This document shows positions 34,831-46,633 of a stretch of 64,000 nucleotides of DNA, one piece after another. The notes under the pieces were generated by a model. The model made no database searches and was not told where the DNA came from. It saw only the letters and a list, made by a program, of their open reading frames with translations. Both the position numbers and the translations under genes were made by a program. The DNA comes from Bidens hawaiensis (Eukaryota > Streptophyta > Magnoliopsida > Asterales > Asteraceae): positions 1-64,000 of the forward strand of contig JAIQDT010009060.1 of assembly GCA_021521415.1 (NCBI GenBank), given 5' to 3'. The stretch's first letter is position 1. Every line of letters begins with the position of its first letter.

Positions 34831-36101
34831 GTTTTATTATATTTCTCTGTCGCTATACATTGAACAACAGGTTATAAAATTACTTGAGTTAACATTGTAA
34901 AGTCATAATTGTCATTAGTTTGAATCATCTAGGAGTTAGTGATGCCAACTTCTAGTTTAAGCAAGATGAAAAAATTTCGTCATGAACAGTCTTATAACAA
35001 TATGGTTACAGAAAAACGTTAAAATTTTATGAAATTAAAAGTTAAAACGGTATTAAAACTTGGTGTTTCTAAACATCACGAATCTACTATGTTAGAAATA
35101 TTAAAATACAATTTCCAAAAGTTCCTAGTTATGCCTTTTATCCTTTGAGTTAAGAGACAAAAATCACCTTGAATCAACTCATTTACGGGTTAACAATAAT
35201 CACATCCATTAGAAACAACTCAAAATTCCCGTTGCATTAAAACTAGGTTTAAAATTTCAAAATCACATATGCTCTACATATAATTCATTCTACAAACGAA
35301 AATGATCATGTAACCATTTTCATGCGCAAAATACACATAAAATACCAGGTGTAATGATATATCTTTTTTCACTTTTCTTGAAGAGGTAATCTTCAAGTTT
35401 ACGTGCTTTTGACGTCCTCAATACAACCATTTATGACGTCATAATTCCTGATATGATAAACTCCATTTTTATGGAGTATTCTTAAAAGGATGACACAAGT
35501 CCCACGTGCCCTTTTCCAGCCACCACTTGAGGGCCTCGATCTTGATTGAGTGCCTCCTTCCTTTCTTCTCCTCCTGTATTTAGGAATAAAGTTCGTTTGA
35601 TTAGTCAAATATGTACCATTAATTGTTTTGTTAATTACTTAATTGATTCTTCCAAAACACACATAAATCTACTGAGGAGCATTTTGTACAAGCACTTGGG
35701 TAGGATGTGTGAAATGTGAGATTGAGTTCGCCACATAGACATGTAGGGGCTCATGGCTTTCACATCTCACACTATGTGTTGCAGTGTGGTAATATGTAAA
35801 ATATCATAGTGGGATGAGGTAAAGATAAATAATTGGATTATGTATTATTTAAATTTTAGAAATTTTTAATAAATAACCCACCACCGCCTCACGACGGCTA
35901 AACTACATGCGCCCACACCCACACCCACACCCACACCCTTCTCGTGCCCGACATCCTTTGTTGCCACCGTGGCGGATCTTCTCGTCCTCTCATGTAAGCT
36001 ATGATATATGACCTTATTAATTAGAAAAGGGAACTGAATAGACCATTATCTAGATATTTGAGAAAAAAAAAGTTGACCAAGTTTAATGGTATAATTTCCA
36101 G
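34831..36101. other. AT-rich intergenic DNA with small repeats
   Basis: No gene is seen. An imperfect hairpin near 35709-35773 pairs TGTGAAATGTGAGA with TTTCACATCTCACA and may be a small MITE. A (CCCACA)n run of about four units lies at about 35910-35938. Confidence 0.5.
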
Positions 36102-36503
36102 CAATGTTGCAAAAGTCATTAAGCGGTCCCTAGGTGGTCGACCCTCTTGGAGGGAGTACTCGAAGTACCCGGGGGTACTCTAGGAGTAATCGGACATGAT
36201 AAATATAACGAATAAGTATTAGATATTATATATGTGTCAAAATAAGCATAATTCATGTCAAAATAAGCATAATTCTTGTGAAAAATAAACATTATTCAAA
36301 ATGATACATGCTTAAAATAATTTTTTGAAACAATTCATCATGTTTATGATAGAATCAGGGTTTTTAGCTTGTTTTTACTAAAAAAAAAAGCCAAAATTGA
36401 TGTTGGCCAAGTAGGCCAAGTCTTGACCGAGTTTGACTATGGCCGAGTTGGAAAAAGTCTCCAATGTAGAGGTCCGAGGACCGAGTAATCGTCAATTCCA
36501 ATG
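36102..36503. mobile_element. probable hAT-type MITE, about 402 bp
   Basis: CAATGTTGCAAAAGTC opens it, and a roughly inverted end closes it at CAATTCCAATG. Inside, both ends have (GAC)CGGTCC-type words in inverse order (AAGCGGTCC and GGACCGAGT). No clear target duplication, so the limits are uncertain. Confidence 0.45.
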
Positions 36504-36587
36504 CCTTAAAGTCTGACTTTTACAAAAATGATTTCTAACATTACTCGTGGAAAATTGAATTTATTTTTTAATCTTTTAGCCTTCTAA

Positions 36588-36816
36588 GAGCATGTTTGGT
36601 TGAGTTTCAAAACAACTTATTGACTTATTGGCTTTTCCAAAAAAACTATTTTGAAAAGCCAGGATTTGTGGCTTTTAGAAAACAACTTTTTTAACCCCTT
36701 CTATTAAGCTAAAATAAGAAAGATTTTTATGATTACCAAACACATTTTTACCTTGTTGTGTTTTAAAAAACCAATAAGCCAATATATTGTTTTCAAACTC
36801 AATCTCAAACATGCTC
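36588..36816. mobile_element. PIF/Harbinger (Tourist-like) MITE, 229 bp
   Basis: Ends GAGCATGTTTGGTTGAG and CTCAATCTCAAACATGCTC are inverted repeats, with TAA on both sides (36585-36587, 36817-36819). A 3-bp TAA duplication is the hallmark of PIF/Harbinger. Noncoding. Confidence 0.85.
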
Positions 36817-36819
36817 TAA

Positions 36820-38094
36820 GTTAACCAAAATAAATCATGAAAAGTTATTTTTCTCCCTTATAAAACTAATAACCGTAGAAAATAACACGCGCCAAAACGT
36901 CACTTCCTATACTAGGGATATTGCATCTCTCTTACGTTTTCTTGTAATTTATATAATTATTCTTACTTATAAAAATCGTTTACTGTCAAATAGTTTCAGA
37001 ATACTAGTGACGGGCCTAAAAACATTTTTTATACAGGAGATAGAGGGCTTACCACTAATTCTAAGGGAGGCGGTCGGGATTTTGACATAAAAAACACTAA
37101 AAAATAAAGAAGAATTTAAGTGTGCTCACCGTTTTAACAAAATTTACAGGCCGAATCAGTAATTACAGTTCTTGAGAAAACTAAACTGAACAAGCCGACT
37201 TTCAAAATTTATATGTAAACCAAACTGCTTGATTCTTATCTCAGCCAAAGCAGCCGATTTAGCAGTTTGAACGGTTTTTGAACCCCTCAAATATAAATAT
37301 GAATTTATCAATTTAATTTATGTTTTCAGTATCGTCTTTTAACTTTCCTTCAGATAGAGGAGAAATATGTTTTATCTTTTCAAGAGAGCCATGATTGATA
37401 CTCGGGGACCGTCAAGTTTGGAACTGATTCAGGTTTCCGACACTAAGGTGATGACCAAATTTACTCGGTTTTGTAAAGCAATAAAGAATAATAAAGTCAC
37501 CGGCGTTTTCTTCGCATCCTTGGAAGGTTGATGAAAAGTATTCCCATGGAAATCAAAGAAAACTTGATAAGACAAATGAGAAGATTAAAAGTAGAAATAA
37601 AATGAAAATCAAGAAATTATACAACCTAGATATAGTCTATGGTTCAAAAAATTGGGCCACAATTAACTTAAGACTTGTAACTTTGAACAGCCACTACATG
37701 ACACCAAATTGTAATCATATCCTTCCATTTTCATTAAGAACTAAAGTGCAAGAAATGCTGCATCTTAGAACAAAAGATTAAGCTACATAAAACAAATCGA
37801 ATGCAACACGTATGCCAAAAAGACGAACCATAACCAAGTTAATTAAACAAAGATTATCAAATATGTTTTAGGTTTCAACAAAAAACAGCAAGCAAGAAGA
37901 AACTACTGGATCTAAAGAGCAAACAGACAATAACCGGTACACATAACTGCAAATAAGATAAGCAGGATGATATGAAAACGATCCATAGAAACATTCAAGA
38001 TATGAAATAAATCCTACCCAGAATTAAAATCAACAATCTTTTTAACATTTTCAAAATACTTTTTATAAATGTTTTAGTTTGGAATAGGAGATCC
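36820..38094. other. region downstream of the calmodulin gene
   Basis: Holds the calmodulin 3' untranslated region (next to 38094, minus strand) and otherwise AT-rich DNA. One plus-strand frame, 37367-37531 (54 aa, with SLELIQVSDTKVMTKFTRF and a preceding CTTCAG), looks coding-like but is not recognised; it may be a gene fragment. Confidence 0.5.
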
Positions 38095-39419
38095 TCACTT
38101 GGCCATCATGATCTTGACAAACTCCTCATAGTTGATCTGTCCATCACCGTCCACATCAGCCTCACGAATCATCTCATCAACTTCCTCATCGGTGAGCTTC
38201 TCACCAAGATTTGTCATAACATGACAAAGCTCGGCTGCAGAAATGAAACCGTTTTGGTCCTTGTCAAAGACACGGAAAGCCTCCTTGAGCTCCTCCTCGG
38301 AGTCCGTGTCCTTCATCTTCCTGGCCATCAGATTAAGAAACTCAGGGAAATCAATGGTACCGTTTCCATCAGCATCAACCTCGTTGATCATGTCCTGGAG
38401 TTCAGCCTCGGTTGGGTTTTGACCAAGAGACCTCATCACTGTTCCAAGCTCCTTGGTGGTAATGCAACCTGTGCAACACCATACATAAGATTCAAATTGT
38501 TTACAAGAAAAACTTCGATTGCAGAACCAACTTCATTTGAATAAATTTAACCCTAAACTTGCCCACGTTTGCAGTGTGGTAAAACTCGCTAGGCGCTAGT
38601 CAGGCGGTAGGGTACCTACCGACTAGCGTTTAATAAGGATCAACCGGTTTGGAATTTTTATATGCAAATTTTCAAACTTATAGACACACGCACACACATC
38701 GAACCATCATTTGATCATATTTTGTTGCTTAAACTTGAACGGGTCGATGTCAATGCTTAAAACTCAGAATAAACGGTTAAAACTAAAGGACCAAATTGAA
38801 CAGCTTTTGACTGCCTACTGATTTTTGGGTCCGATTACATGAAACCCTGATTTTAACCACCGATTAATCTGCGATAAACCCTGATTTTGACAACACTGTA
38901 TATTTACAAATCAAACAGATCTGACATCAAGCTAAAGTTTAGCATGCAAGAGTTAACATCTGACCTAAGCATTTCATCGAACACCTTACAGGCAGAACCA
39001 CACAAACAAACATATAAAGTATAAACACAACCAAAACCAGTTCTCAGTCAAAAACAGCATAAAAGAACTTAGCAAGTACAGATCAAGATCGATCTATGAC
39101 TGGGTGTACACCAAAACGATAATCCCCAAATTACAACATCCAGTCAACACAGTAGAAAACAAAACAAATTGACTATAACAAACAGTTTAGAGTCAACAAC
39201 TAGTTGCGTAACTGAAAACCCAGATCTCAAAACACAAAAAGATCACATCTAAAGTATCAAAACACGAACCGATTGCATGTAGGCAAAAGTCAGATTCAAG
39301 AAATTGATTGATACAGAAAACAAGAGGTAAAAAGAGAACGAACCATCTCCGTCTTTGTCGAACAAGCTGAAGGCTTCTTTGAACTCGGAGATCTGATCGT
39401 CTGTGAGCTGATCGGCCAT
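38095..39419 (-). CDS. CAM: calmodulin, two exons, 149 aa
   Basis: Calmodulin is the cytosolic and nuclear Ca2+ sensor that binds and activates kinases, channels and transcription factors. Exon 1 is 39344-39419, the intron 38469-39343 (875 bp, GT...AG), and exon 2 38095-38468. The joined frame is 450 nt. The intron splits a Gly codon in the first EF-hand loop (DKDGDG), the usual site in plant calmodulin genes. Four EF hands: loops start at residues 21, 57, 94 and 130, all with acidic residues at 1 and 3 and Glu at 12. Met-rich ends and [10 protein letters not shown] are typical. Odd: residue 107 is Cys (AELCHVM, codon TGT at 38224-38226) where calmodulins normally have Arg. The only intact host gene here. 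Confidence 0.97.
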
Positions 39420-39564
39420 TGTTTGTGAATTGATGATTGAAATTGAAATGAGTTAACAGCGTGTTTGGGGGTGAAGACTATACATATGTAGAAATAATCA
39501 GTCTTTTGACAGCATATGATTCTTTCTTCCTTCTATGAGAGGAAAAATTACGATATTGCCCTTG

Positions 39565-39574
39565 CTTTATATTT
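39565..39574 (-). promoter_or_regulatory. candidate TATA box of the calmodulin gene
   Basis: AATATAAAGC on the minus strand, about 145 bases before the start codon. This would give a leader of roughly 110 bases, usual for plant calmodulins. A weaker alternative, CATATGTATAG, is at about 39480. C/T-rich leader words (CTTCACCCCC) follow. Confidence 0.4.
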
Positions 39575-41332
39575 CTTTTACCGAAAGTGACCTCCATGAT
39601 TGAGAATGAGATTCAGTCATTCAGATGCTATTCTTTGCTTTGGTATCAAAATGTGGTGTCGCACACTAATGATGGCAATCGAGGGTTGTGAATGAAACGT
39701 GCGTTCGACGATAAATATGTTTGTGTTAGTTTGTCACATTGTAAGATTCTTAATTTCGTTCGCAGAGCACCGATGGCAAAAGTGATGGTTGGTCACTTTT
39801 TACAAGAGTAGTTTTAGGGTTTTTGTGTTAGTTACTTAGTTATGTCTAGGATGTATAACTGAACATTCGTATGTTTGAAAGAAAGGTTGTTTATGTTCAT
39901 TCATCGTACATTAAGTTCATTTATTTCTTGAACCATTGACGGCAAGCGTGATGCTTGGTCACCCTTAGGGACTCCATTCACCGTACCCAGTTAAATTTAA
40001 AGTTTGTTTATATTGGTTTTGTCACACAATAAGAGGTTTTCTTTCTCAAACCACCCATAACAATTACATGTAAGGGTTTTCTTAGTTATGTCTCAGACAT
40101 ATATGAACAATACAATAGGTTAATCACAGAAAAATCTTTTATTCCCATTTATTTGATAAACAGGTAAAATAAATAATAACTTTTTATTCATTTAGTTACG
40201 CCAGCAAGCAAACTATTGTGTTTTTATATATGTGGCACTGTGGCCTCCCTCCAGTAGGGGCATGTGACGTTCAAGTAAATATGTCACGCGGTGTATTGTA
40301 GTGGCATAACCTATTGATACATTAGAATTTGAAATTGAGGTACTTTCGGAAATCTAGTCATGTGTAAATAACTGGAACATAGACAACGATATATGGATAG
40401 TGACATGCAGTAATAAGACAAAAGAATCTAATTTGCTACTTGCACAATATATGGTATAACTCAGATTAATTCGCTTAAACTGGATTGTAGTTAACCAGTG
40501 GGGTGGGTTCTCCCGCGGCGGGAATCTGTTCGATATTAGCTCGGTTTGTTATGATACCGGTATCGGCTTGATTCGAAACATGAATTAAACACACGTTGTG
40601 GTGGTGTATTAAGAAATAACGTAAAAGTTACGTTGTTGTATTGTAACATTTCAGAATTTGACGTGTCTTAATTAACAAAAATATTATTTAAGTTTAATAA
40701 GTAAATAAAATATTATATTCACTATTTTAAAAATTATTTTGTTAAATAATACAAAAATATTACTGTTAAATTTGATATCTTAACGTGTTCATGACATTGT
40801 GGCTTGTCCATAGACCATAGTGTTTTTCTTTTATTGTACACGGTTTTTTTTTACATCAAATGTTTTACCAACTCCTATTTTACGCCAACAATATTATATT
40901 TATTATTAAAAAATAATTATTGTAAATGGTTACATATCTAAAGTATAAAAAATGTTCTATACAAACTAAAACTCCTAAATAGGCAAACATGATAAAAAGA
41001 AACAAATAAATATATTATGCAAAATAATAGGCACCAAATATGCATATATAAAATTTCTACCATAGCAAATAGGTTTGCTATTATATATAAGATAACTAGT
41101 TTTAGAGTTCGTGTCAAATACAAGGTGGGTAATTAGAAAATTACAAGTAATTAAATAATTACATAATATATATGAAAATATGTATTACATCTATGCTCGT
41201 ATCTATACAATTTGTACATAAACTGATTTTATTTATATCACAAAATGATTATTTTTAAATGAACTTTATAACAAAAATGCACGTGCAAAAGCGTATCCGA
41301 GAACGCTCTTTCTATTGAAAATTTCATTCTCA
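39575..41332. other. region upstream of calmodulin, no other gene seen
   Basis: AT-rich. A diverged direct repeat is visible: GATGGCAAAAGTGATGGTTGG at about 39770 and a similar GACGGCAAGCGTGATGCTTGG at about 39938. Otherwise nothing that I can name. Confidence 0.4.
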
Positions 41333-41372
41333 CCCTATATATATATATATATATATAGGGTGAGGTTAGAAT
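41333..41372. repeat. perfect palindrome around a (TA)n run
   Basis: CTCACCCTATATA...TATATAGGGTGAG, with arms inverted around about 12 TA units. The right arm runs on into GTTAGAATAAGAAGTGGG, which looks like the end of a MITE; the left arm may be the end of an inverted second copy. Confidence 0.8.
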
Positions 41373-42966
41373 AAGAAGTGGGTTATTTGTAAGAAGTGTG
41401 AGAAGTAATATCGGGTGTTGGATCTGATCATCTGATAGTGGATATTGTTAGTGTGTTTTTTGTTCGGTGTGTTTTATTTTTTTTAGGACGAAAACCACTT
41501 CTTAGGATAATTTTACTTCTTATTTTACTTGTTATTTTAATCTATATAAACGAAAACCCAAAAATCTTAGGTGTCACGATTTGATCGCTCTCCCATTTTT
41601 TGGAGTCACCATATTTGTTTGATTTTAAATTGATTTAACCCTGTTTACACCCGTTTATACTTTAGTTTTCGCGGGTTTGTGTGTCACCAAACCCAGATCC
41701 TTACCCTAAGTTCTTCAACCAAACTACTTTCATACTCTTCCTCTTCCCACGCTTCAGCCTCTTCTAAACCTTAATCGCCCCTGCGAATACACCATAATTC
41801 CGCGTTTTATAAGCTACTATTGATTCGGTCTCTATCAAACATCAATTTATACCACTGGTTCAGCGGCTGCTACAGTACCACTGCCGTTACGAACGATGGA
41901 AGCGAACATTGGTCACGCCTCCACAACCTACCATACCATCGTTGCCGACTCCTGACGCAATTATCTTCATCACCATTGAAATTCAAAGTTGACAAGTATA
42001 ACTGACATCTAATCTGCAAATTTAAGGTCAGTACCCAATTTATGATTTTATTAAAAAACGTTAAGATCTTGATCCTAATTCCACATGTAAGATTACTAAC
42101 GCTAACACTAATTTCCTATTCTTGATTTCTCATATGTTAACAATTGATTTGGCATATGTTGTAAAATTAAAATCTGAATTTTTAAGGTAACTTGAATTTG
42201 AATTTGATAGTGTATTGGGTAATGTTACAACTTGGCACTTAGATTTGAACATTATTTTGAACATTGAGGTGTGTTTTCAATACTAATTGTACTCATTATG
42301 TGTGATGCTGCAGACATTGATTTGGAGCATCCAATTATCATCAATAAAGTGTTTACTTAGATACTTCTAACTTTCTATAATCGTCAAATTAAGCTACATG
42401 TTTTTAATGTATCATAGCTTTTACTATGCTATACTGTGGTTGCTATTGACATTCGATTATATGATTATTTAGGAATGTGTGCATACTATTAGCAAATTCG
42501 TTCTCAGGATGACATTTTAGGCAAAATAATAAACATTAGAAGCTCATACAACCTTAAAATTTTGTATCTGATGCATATAGATCTTCTGTTATACATAAAC
42601 TTGAAAAGGAGGTAGAACATTCTTCACTTTTTGTGAAACCACTACGAATGCCCTAACTTAAAGTGTTGGTTTGATTACATTGGAAAACGAAGAAAACACG
42701 TGTAGGGTTTTCTCTTCATTGCGTAATAAAAGTGTAAATCCAACCCTTTGTCCCTTTTATGTGGAAGCACTTGTAGCGTCAACCATCATCGCTTCTAGGA
42801 CTCCGTGATTTAGTCACCTGTTTTAAATAAGATTTTAGGAAATATTTATATGCAAAGGTAGAATACTAGAATGTAATATACAACCTATCAGTGACATAGT
42901 TGTTGTTAAACAATTAATTCCATATACTATGACATGTCTATTAATTTACCAACTTAAGCTTGCGCA

Positions 42967-43154
42967 GAAGTTGGTTTCTGGAATTCGGATGGGGACAATA
43001 TTTGGCGTCATTGGATGGTTTTGTGTAGGTATTTGGATCAACTAGGAATGACATCTTTTTATGACACAAAAACATATTGGAGACAGACGTTTATTGGACG
43101 AAACTATGGGCTGCTTAATAGTACAAATTTTCAGCCAAATCCAGATTACTACAG
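42967..43154 (+). pseudogene. captured exon of a heparanase-like GH79 gene
   Basis: Plant heparanase-like proteins (glycoside hydrolase 79) are cell-wall or vacuolar enzymes that cut beta-glucuronides, for example on arabinogalactan proteins. The frame reads YLDQLGMTSFYDTKTYWRQ, then IGRNYGLLNSTNF and PNPDYY, which matches the conserved YLDQLGMA...YGLLNTT...NPDYYSALLW segment of the family. It is bounded by an acceptor (TGCGCAG) and a donor (TACTACAG|GTTTGT) in the phase expected for YYS. No other GH79 exon is seen nearby, so this is a fragment. A Trp where the family usually has Cys (YWRQ) fits decay. Confidence 0.75.
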
Positions 43155-43802
43155 GTTTGTAATTGATATTTTTGTGTTATTTTTTAACTTTTGAAGTCAA
43201 ATTTGTAGACTTTCATATCAATATGCACTTTTTGGCAGCTATATAGTGCATAAATAATTACACAATCTAGATATCAACAAACTGTATAAATCTGCATTGT
43301 TTTGGGAGCTATATAGTGTGAAGAATCACATGTTGGCGGGGCAAAACCGGATTACAACCCTACTTTTTCAGCCATGTTTGTTTTAATGAACTCATCTAAG
43401 CCTTATCTGTCGCCCTAAATCTGCCGACATTGGTAGATGGTATATAATTGATTGGTCTTCTTTATTGACTTCGATTAGCTTAAGTGGTTGTGATGATGAT
43501 TTATGTGAAGGTTCGCAGCTTCAAATTTTGCAGCCATGCGTGTTCTATGAAACTCATCTGAGCCCTAACAAAATTATGTCACATTTGGTGTTATTATTTT
43601 GCATTTAACTTTATTAAAACAAGTGTGTTTTTCATGAAATTATTAGTGTTCATGAATTTTTATTTAATTTATTTAATTTTCTTTTTTGGCATTTCAGAAG
43701 ATAGAAGAAAAACCAAAATTGAAGGTATGTTAACTATATATTGTCCCTCATTTTTGGTGAAATGTCTAAAACAATCTTCTGTTATGGCAAAATAACTTTT
43801 CT

Positions 43803-43922
43803 TTACAAGAAAATGACGATAGGAAATTGCATATTAATGCATTTTCAAATTCTGGGATGCTCAAGCTGAAATTAGAACCGTATGCAAACAAAACTGGAGA
43901 TAAATGCCACATAGATGTTTAG
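43803..43922 (+). other. exon-like open frame, unrecognised
   Basis: About 39 codons from an AG-rich start to TAG: includes RKLHINAFSNSGMLKLKLE and GDKCHIDV. Codon use is protein-like and it lies between the two better fragments, so it may be another captured exon. Function unknown. Confidence 0.25.
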
Positions 43923-44757
43923 GTAATTACCTTTTTTTAATTCTATGATAAACTTGGTTGATCAATATATTACATATAATACATATAGGTGGGTAGGTGA
44001 AATGAGTATTAGCCTTTATATTATTTGGTTGAATTGAAAATGGGTCAACTTAAAACAGTTTGAAGTTGGTTCGAGTCAAAGTGGGTTCGGGTTAATAGAA
44101 GTCGTTTAAAAATGCATCAATATCATTCGGGTCAGAAAAGAGTCCTTTTTAAAAGGTTTCAGTTTGTTTCGGGCAACAAGGATTCAGGTGTTGGTTATTA
44201 GAGTGGTAATTATTTTATTTGAAGTAAGATTCATATGTAATTTGCACTAGGATTGGAGTTCTATCATTGTTTTATAAGGTCTTAAATGCATGTAAGTTAA
44301 GTTCTTTTTACCTGATGTTATTATAAGCTCTGTTAAATTGATTCGTTTTGCTTCATTGACTACATAGAATTCTAAAATTGATAAGGCAATGCATATTTTG
44401 TTGCAATTACCAAAGTTCATGGTGCCTGGTGAATAGCTTTGACTTACTATTTGATACTCTCCACACTGTACACTTACCTTATTAGTTTTTGCTAATTAAC
44501 CTTATTAGTTTTTGCTAATTAACCCAGTATTATACTTCTCCTGTTTGGCGACTGTTCTCATTTCGGAGGTTTCCTAAGTAGCAAGATTTATTTTCTTAAC
44601 AAATGTTCAAACTAAAATGATTTGGGGTTAACATATGTTAGCATTGCCAACTTGAGCTAAAAATAAGTATTCCGTTGATCTTATTAATGTTGTTTATATG
44701 CTTATATGGTCTAACGGCTTAGATGCGCACCTTAGTAGTTAGTAGGGCATACCTATT

Positions 44758-45071
44758 GTGCCCCTAGGGGCGGCCGCCCTCTTTTATTTTCTTAATTCTA
44801 TATATATGTTAAAATCCCGAGAACCCCCACAAAAGCTAGCACTCATATTAACTGTCACAACCGCAACGGTTGAGAGATTTTTTCCGGGAATTAAGTTTGT
44901 GAAATCCAATTTGCGTAATCGGAAGGGTGAGGAGAACTTAAGAGAGAGCTTGATTTGCTATATTGAATATTGAAAAATATTTGCTAAGGAATGACGCGGT
45001 AGATGATGCTATGACAAGATTGTAAAAAATGAAGACCCGAGGAGATCGACTAGATATTTGCCATGATATTT
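44758..45071 (+). pseudogene. hAT transposase C-terminal dimerisation fragment
   Basis: KLALILTVTTATVERFF and VKSNLRNRKGEENL match the hAT dimerisation domain (usual form LxLPVATATVER.FS, then K..LRN.MG...L). The frame stops at 44971-44973; after one frame change the family's next segment follows (EKYLLRNDAVDDAM ... TRGDRLD). Only the last about 100 residues remain. DNA binding and catalytic parts are absent. Confidence 0.75.
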
Positions 45072-46257
45072 GACGTATTTTTGTTAACTATCTTAAGTTG
45101 GATTATCTTTTGTAATATTTGGAATACTTTGTTGACTGCCTTTTGTAATTATATTTTGAAGTACTTTTGTTAATTATCATTTGTTTTATTATCTTTTTTA
45201 TACGAACTAATCCAAAGCGGATCGTAATATTTTTTATAAGGTAATAACCACTACAAATCTCCGCCCCCATGAAAAGAATTTGTGTCCATCATTGTTGAGA
45301 AAGTTAGGGATCGTAATTGAATTATGAATGGACGGATTAAAGAATGAAGAGAAGAAGATTGTTTCCTAAAAGAAGTTTTAAAATCATTATACGTGCATTT
45401 CAACGCACGACTCATAATCACCCATATTTTCTAATTTTAAAAATTAAATAAAAAACACCTAAATCTTAAGAAAATTAAATGTAAAATAAAAATATATATA
45501 GAAAATATTAATCATATAAAATTATTGATAATTGGACAACTTTCGGTAATAAAATTAAAAAACTAATATAACTTCTCTTGTATTTGATGTATATTACGTC
45601 AACAAATTAAACTTCTAGAAGTAAAAAAAATATAAAATTCTTAACAAAATGAAATTAAACCGTAAACGAGAACAAAACCAAATATTAAACTTTTATGTAT
45701 AAGATATATGTGAATGCGAACTTATCGTGTCAACAAAAGCACAATACAAGAAGCACATACAAACATACAAAAAAAATCACAAACTGAACTTTATAGAAGG
45801 AAAAGTTAAAATAACTCTCCACAAAATGAAATGAAAACACATACTACAAGAAAACATAACATTCGAGTATTCGACTTGCCCGCTTGATATAGATGTTAAA
45901 GTGAAATTATATTTGAGAAATTCAAATCCATCAATTGAAACAAAGCCCAATGCACTATTAACCCAAAATTTAAACCTAAAACAATAAAATGTCGGGTCAT
46001 ATTAATTGATAAGATTCATTTGAGATGATCCATTAAACAACATATATGTTCCATATCACCAAGCAACCCTAGCAACTTCATATAAACGTAAATAAAACAA
46101 ACAAACTAAACTTTAACTCCAAATATTAACATAACATATTGTATACATTCATGTAACATTTAATTTTAATTCTCAAACACTTAATACTCAAACACATCAT
46201 ACATGAAAAGTATAGATTCACAATAAATTTACAAAAAAAAAAAAAAAACCTAAAAGT

Positions 46258-46287
46258 AACCCGCGTAACACGCGGGCTAAAAGCTAG
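46258..46287 (+). other. Helitron 3' terminus (hairpin plus CTAG)
   Basis: Hairpin CCCGCG-TAACA-CGCGGG followed by CTAAAAG and CTAG, then T at 46288. A GC hairpin 8-12 bases before CTRR, with insertion before T, is the defining 3' end of plant Helitrons. Confidence 0.85.
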
Positions 46288-46310
46288 TGTGTGTATATAT
46301 ATATATATAT

Positions 46311-46633
46311 AAGGGAGGGATATTTGAGAACTTGATGAGTTGTAAGAACTTTAAGAACTCAATTTTGGACCACACATTTAATTAAATGAGTTTGAATATG
46401 TGGTTGAGATTAATTTTGATTAAAAAATGAATCAGGAGAGATAATAAGTATTTTTGATAATTACACAAGTTTAAATGTTAGTTACACATGTGTAAAAAGT
46501 CGATTCGGTGTGTAAAAAATTATGGTAATTTTTTGTACATTACTTACACTTACGTATTACACATGTGTAAAAAAAAAACATTGTTACGTTGAGTTCTTAA
46601 AGCTCAAAGCGGTTCTAAAAAGAAATCAACCCT
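46311..46633. mobile_element. MITE inserted in a (TA)n microsatellite
   Basis: AAGGGAGGG...TCAACCCT sits between TA runs (46293-46310 and 46633-46645). Near the ends, GAACTT...AAGAACTC and GAGTTCTTAAAGCTC are inverted. ACACATGTGTAA occurs twice inside. Similar in layout to the element at 41350. Noncoding. Confidence 0.6.

Larger units (their letters stand above)
41373..46287 (+). mobile_element. mosaic region ending in a Helitron 3' terminus
   Basis: The right limit is a clear Helitron end (46287). The left end is not defined; 41333-41372 is the nearest boundary-like structure. Inside are gene fragments in plus orientation: a leader-like segment (41690-42030, ending in TTTAAG|GTCAG), a GH79 exon (42967-43154), a coding-like frame (43803-43922) and a hAT transposase tail (44758-45071). 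Fragments of unrelated genes with introns kept, in one orientation, are typical of Helitron capture. Whether one Helitron holds them all is inference. Confidence 0.4.

Noticed and set aside
35910..35938. Telomere-like array
   Set aside because: The unit is CCCACA, not the plant CCCTAAA, and it is only about four units long.
38221..38544. 107-codon plus-strand frame
   Set aside because: Antisense to exon 2 and the intron of calmodulin; the minus strand explains the sequence fully.
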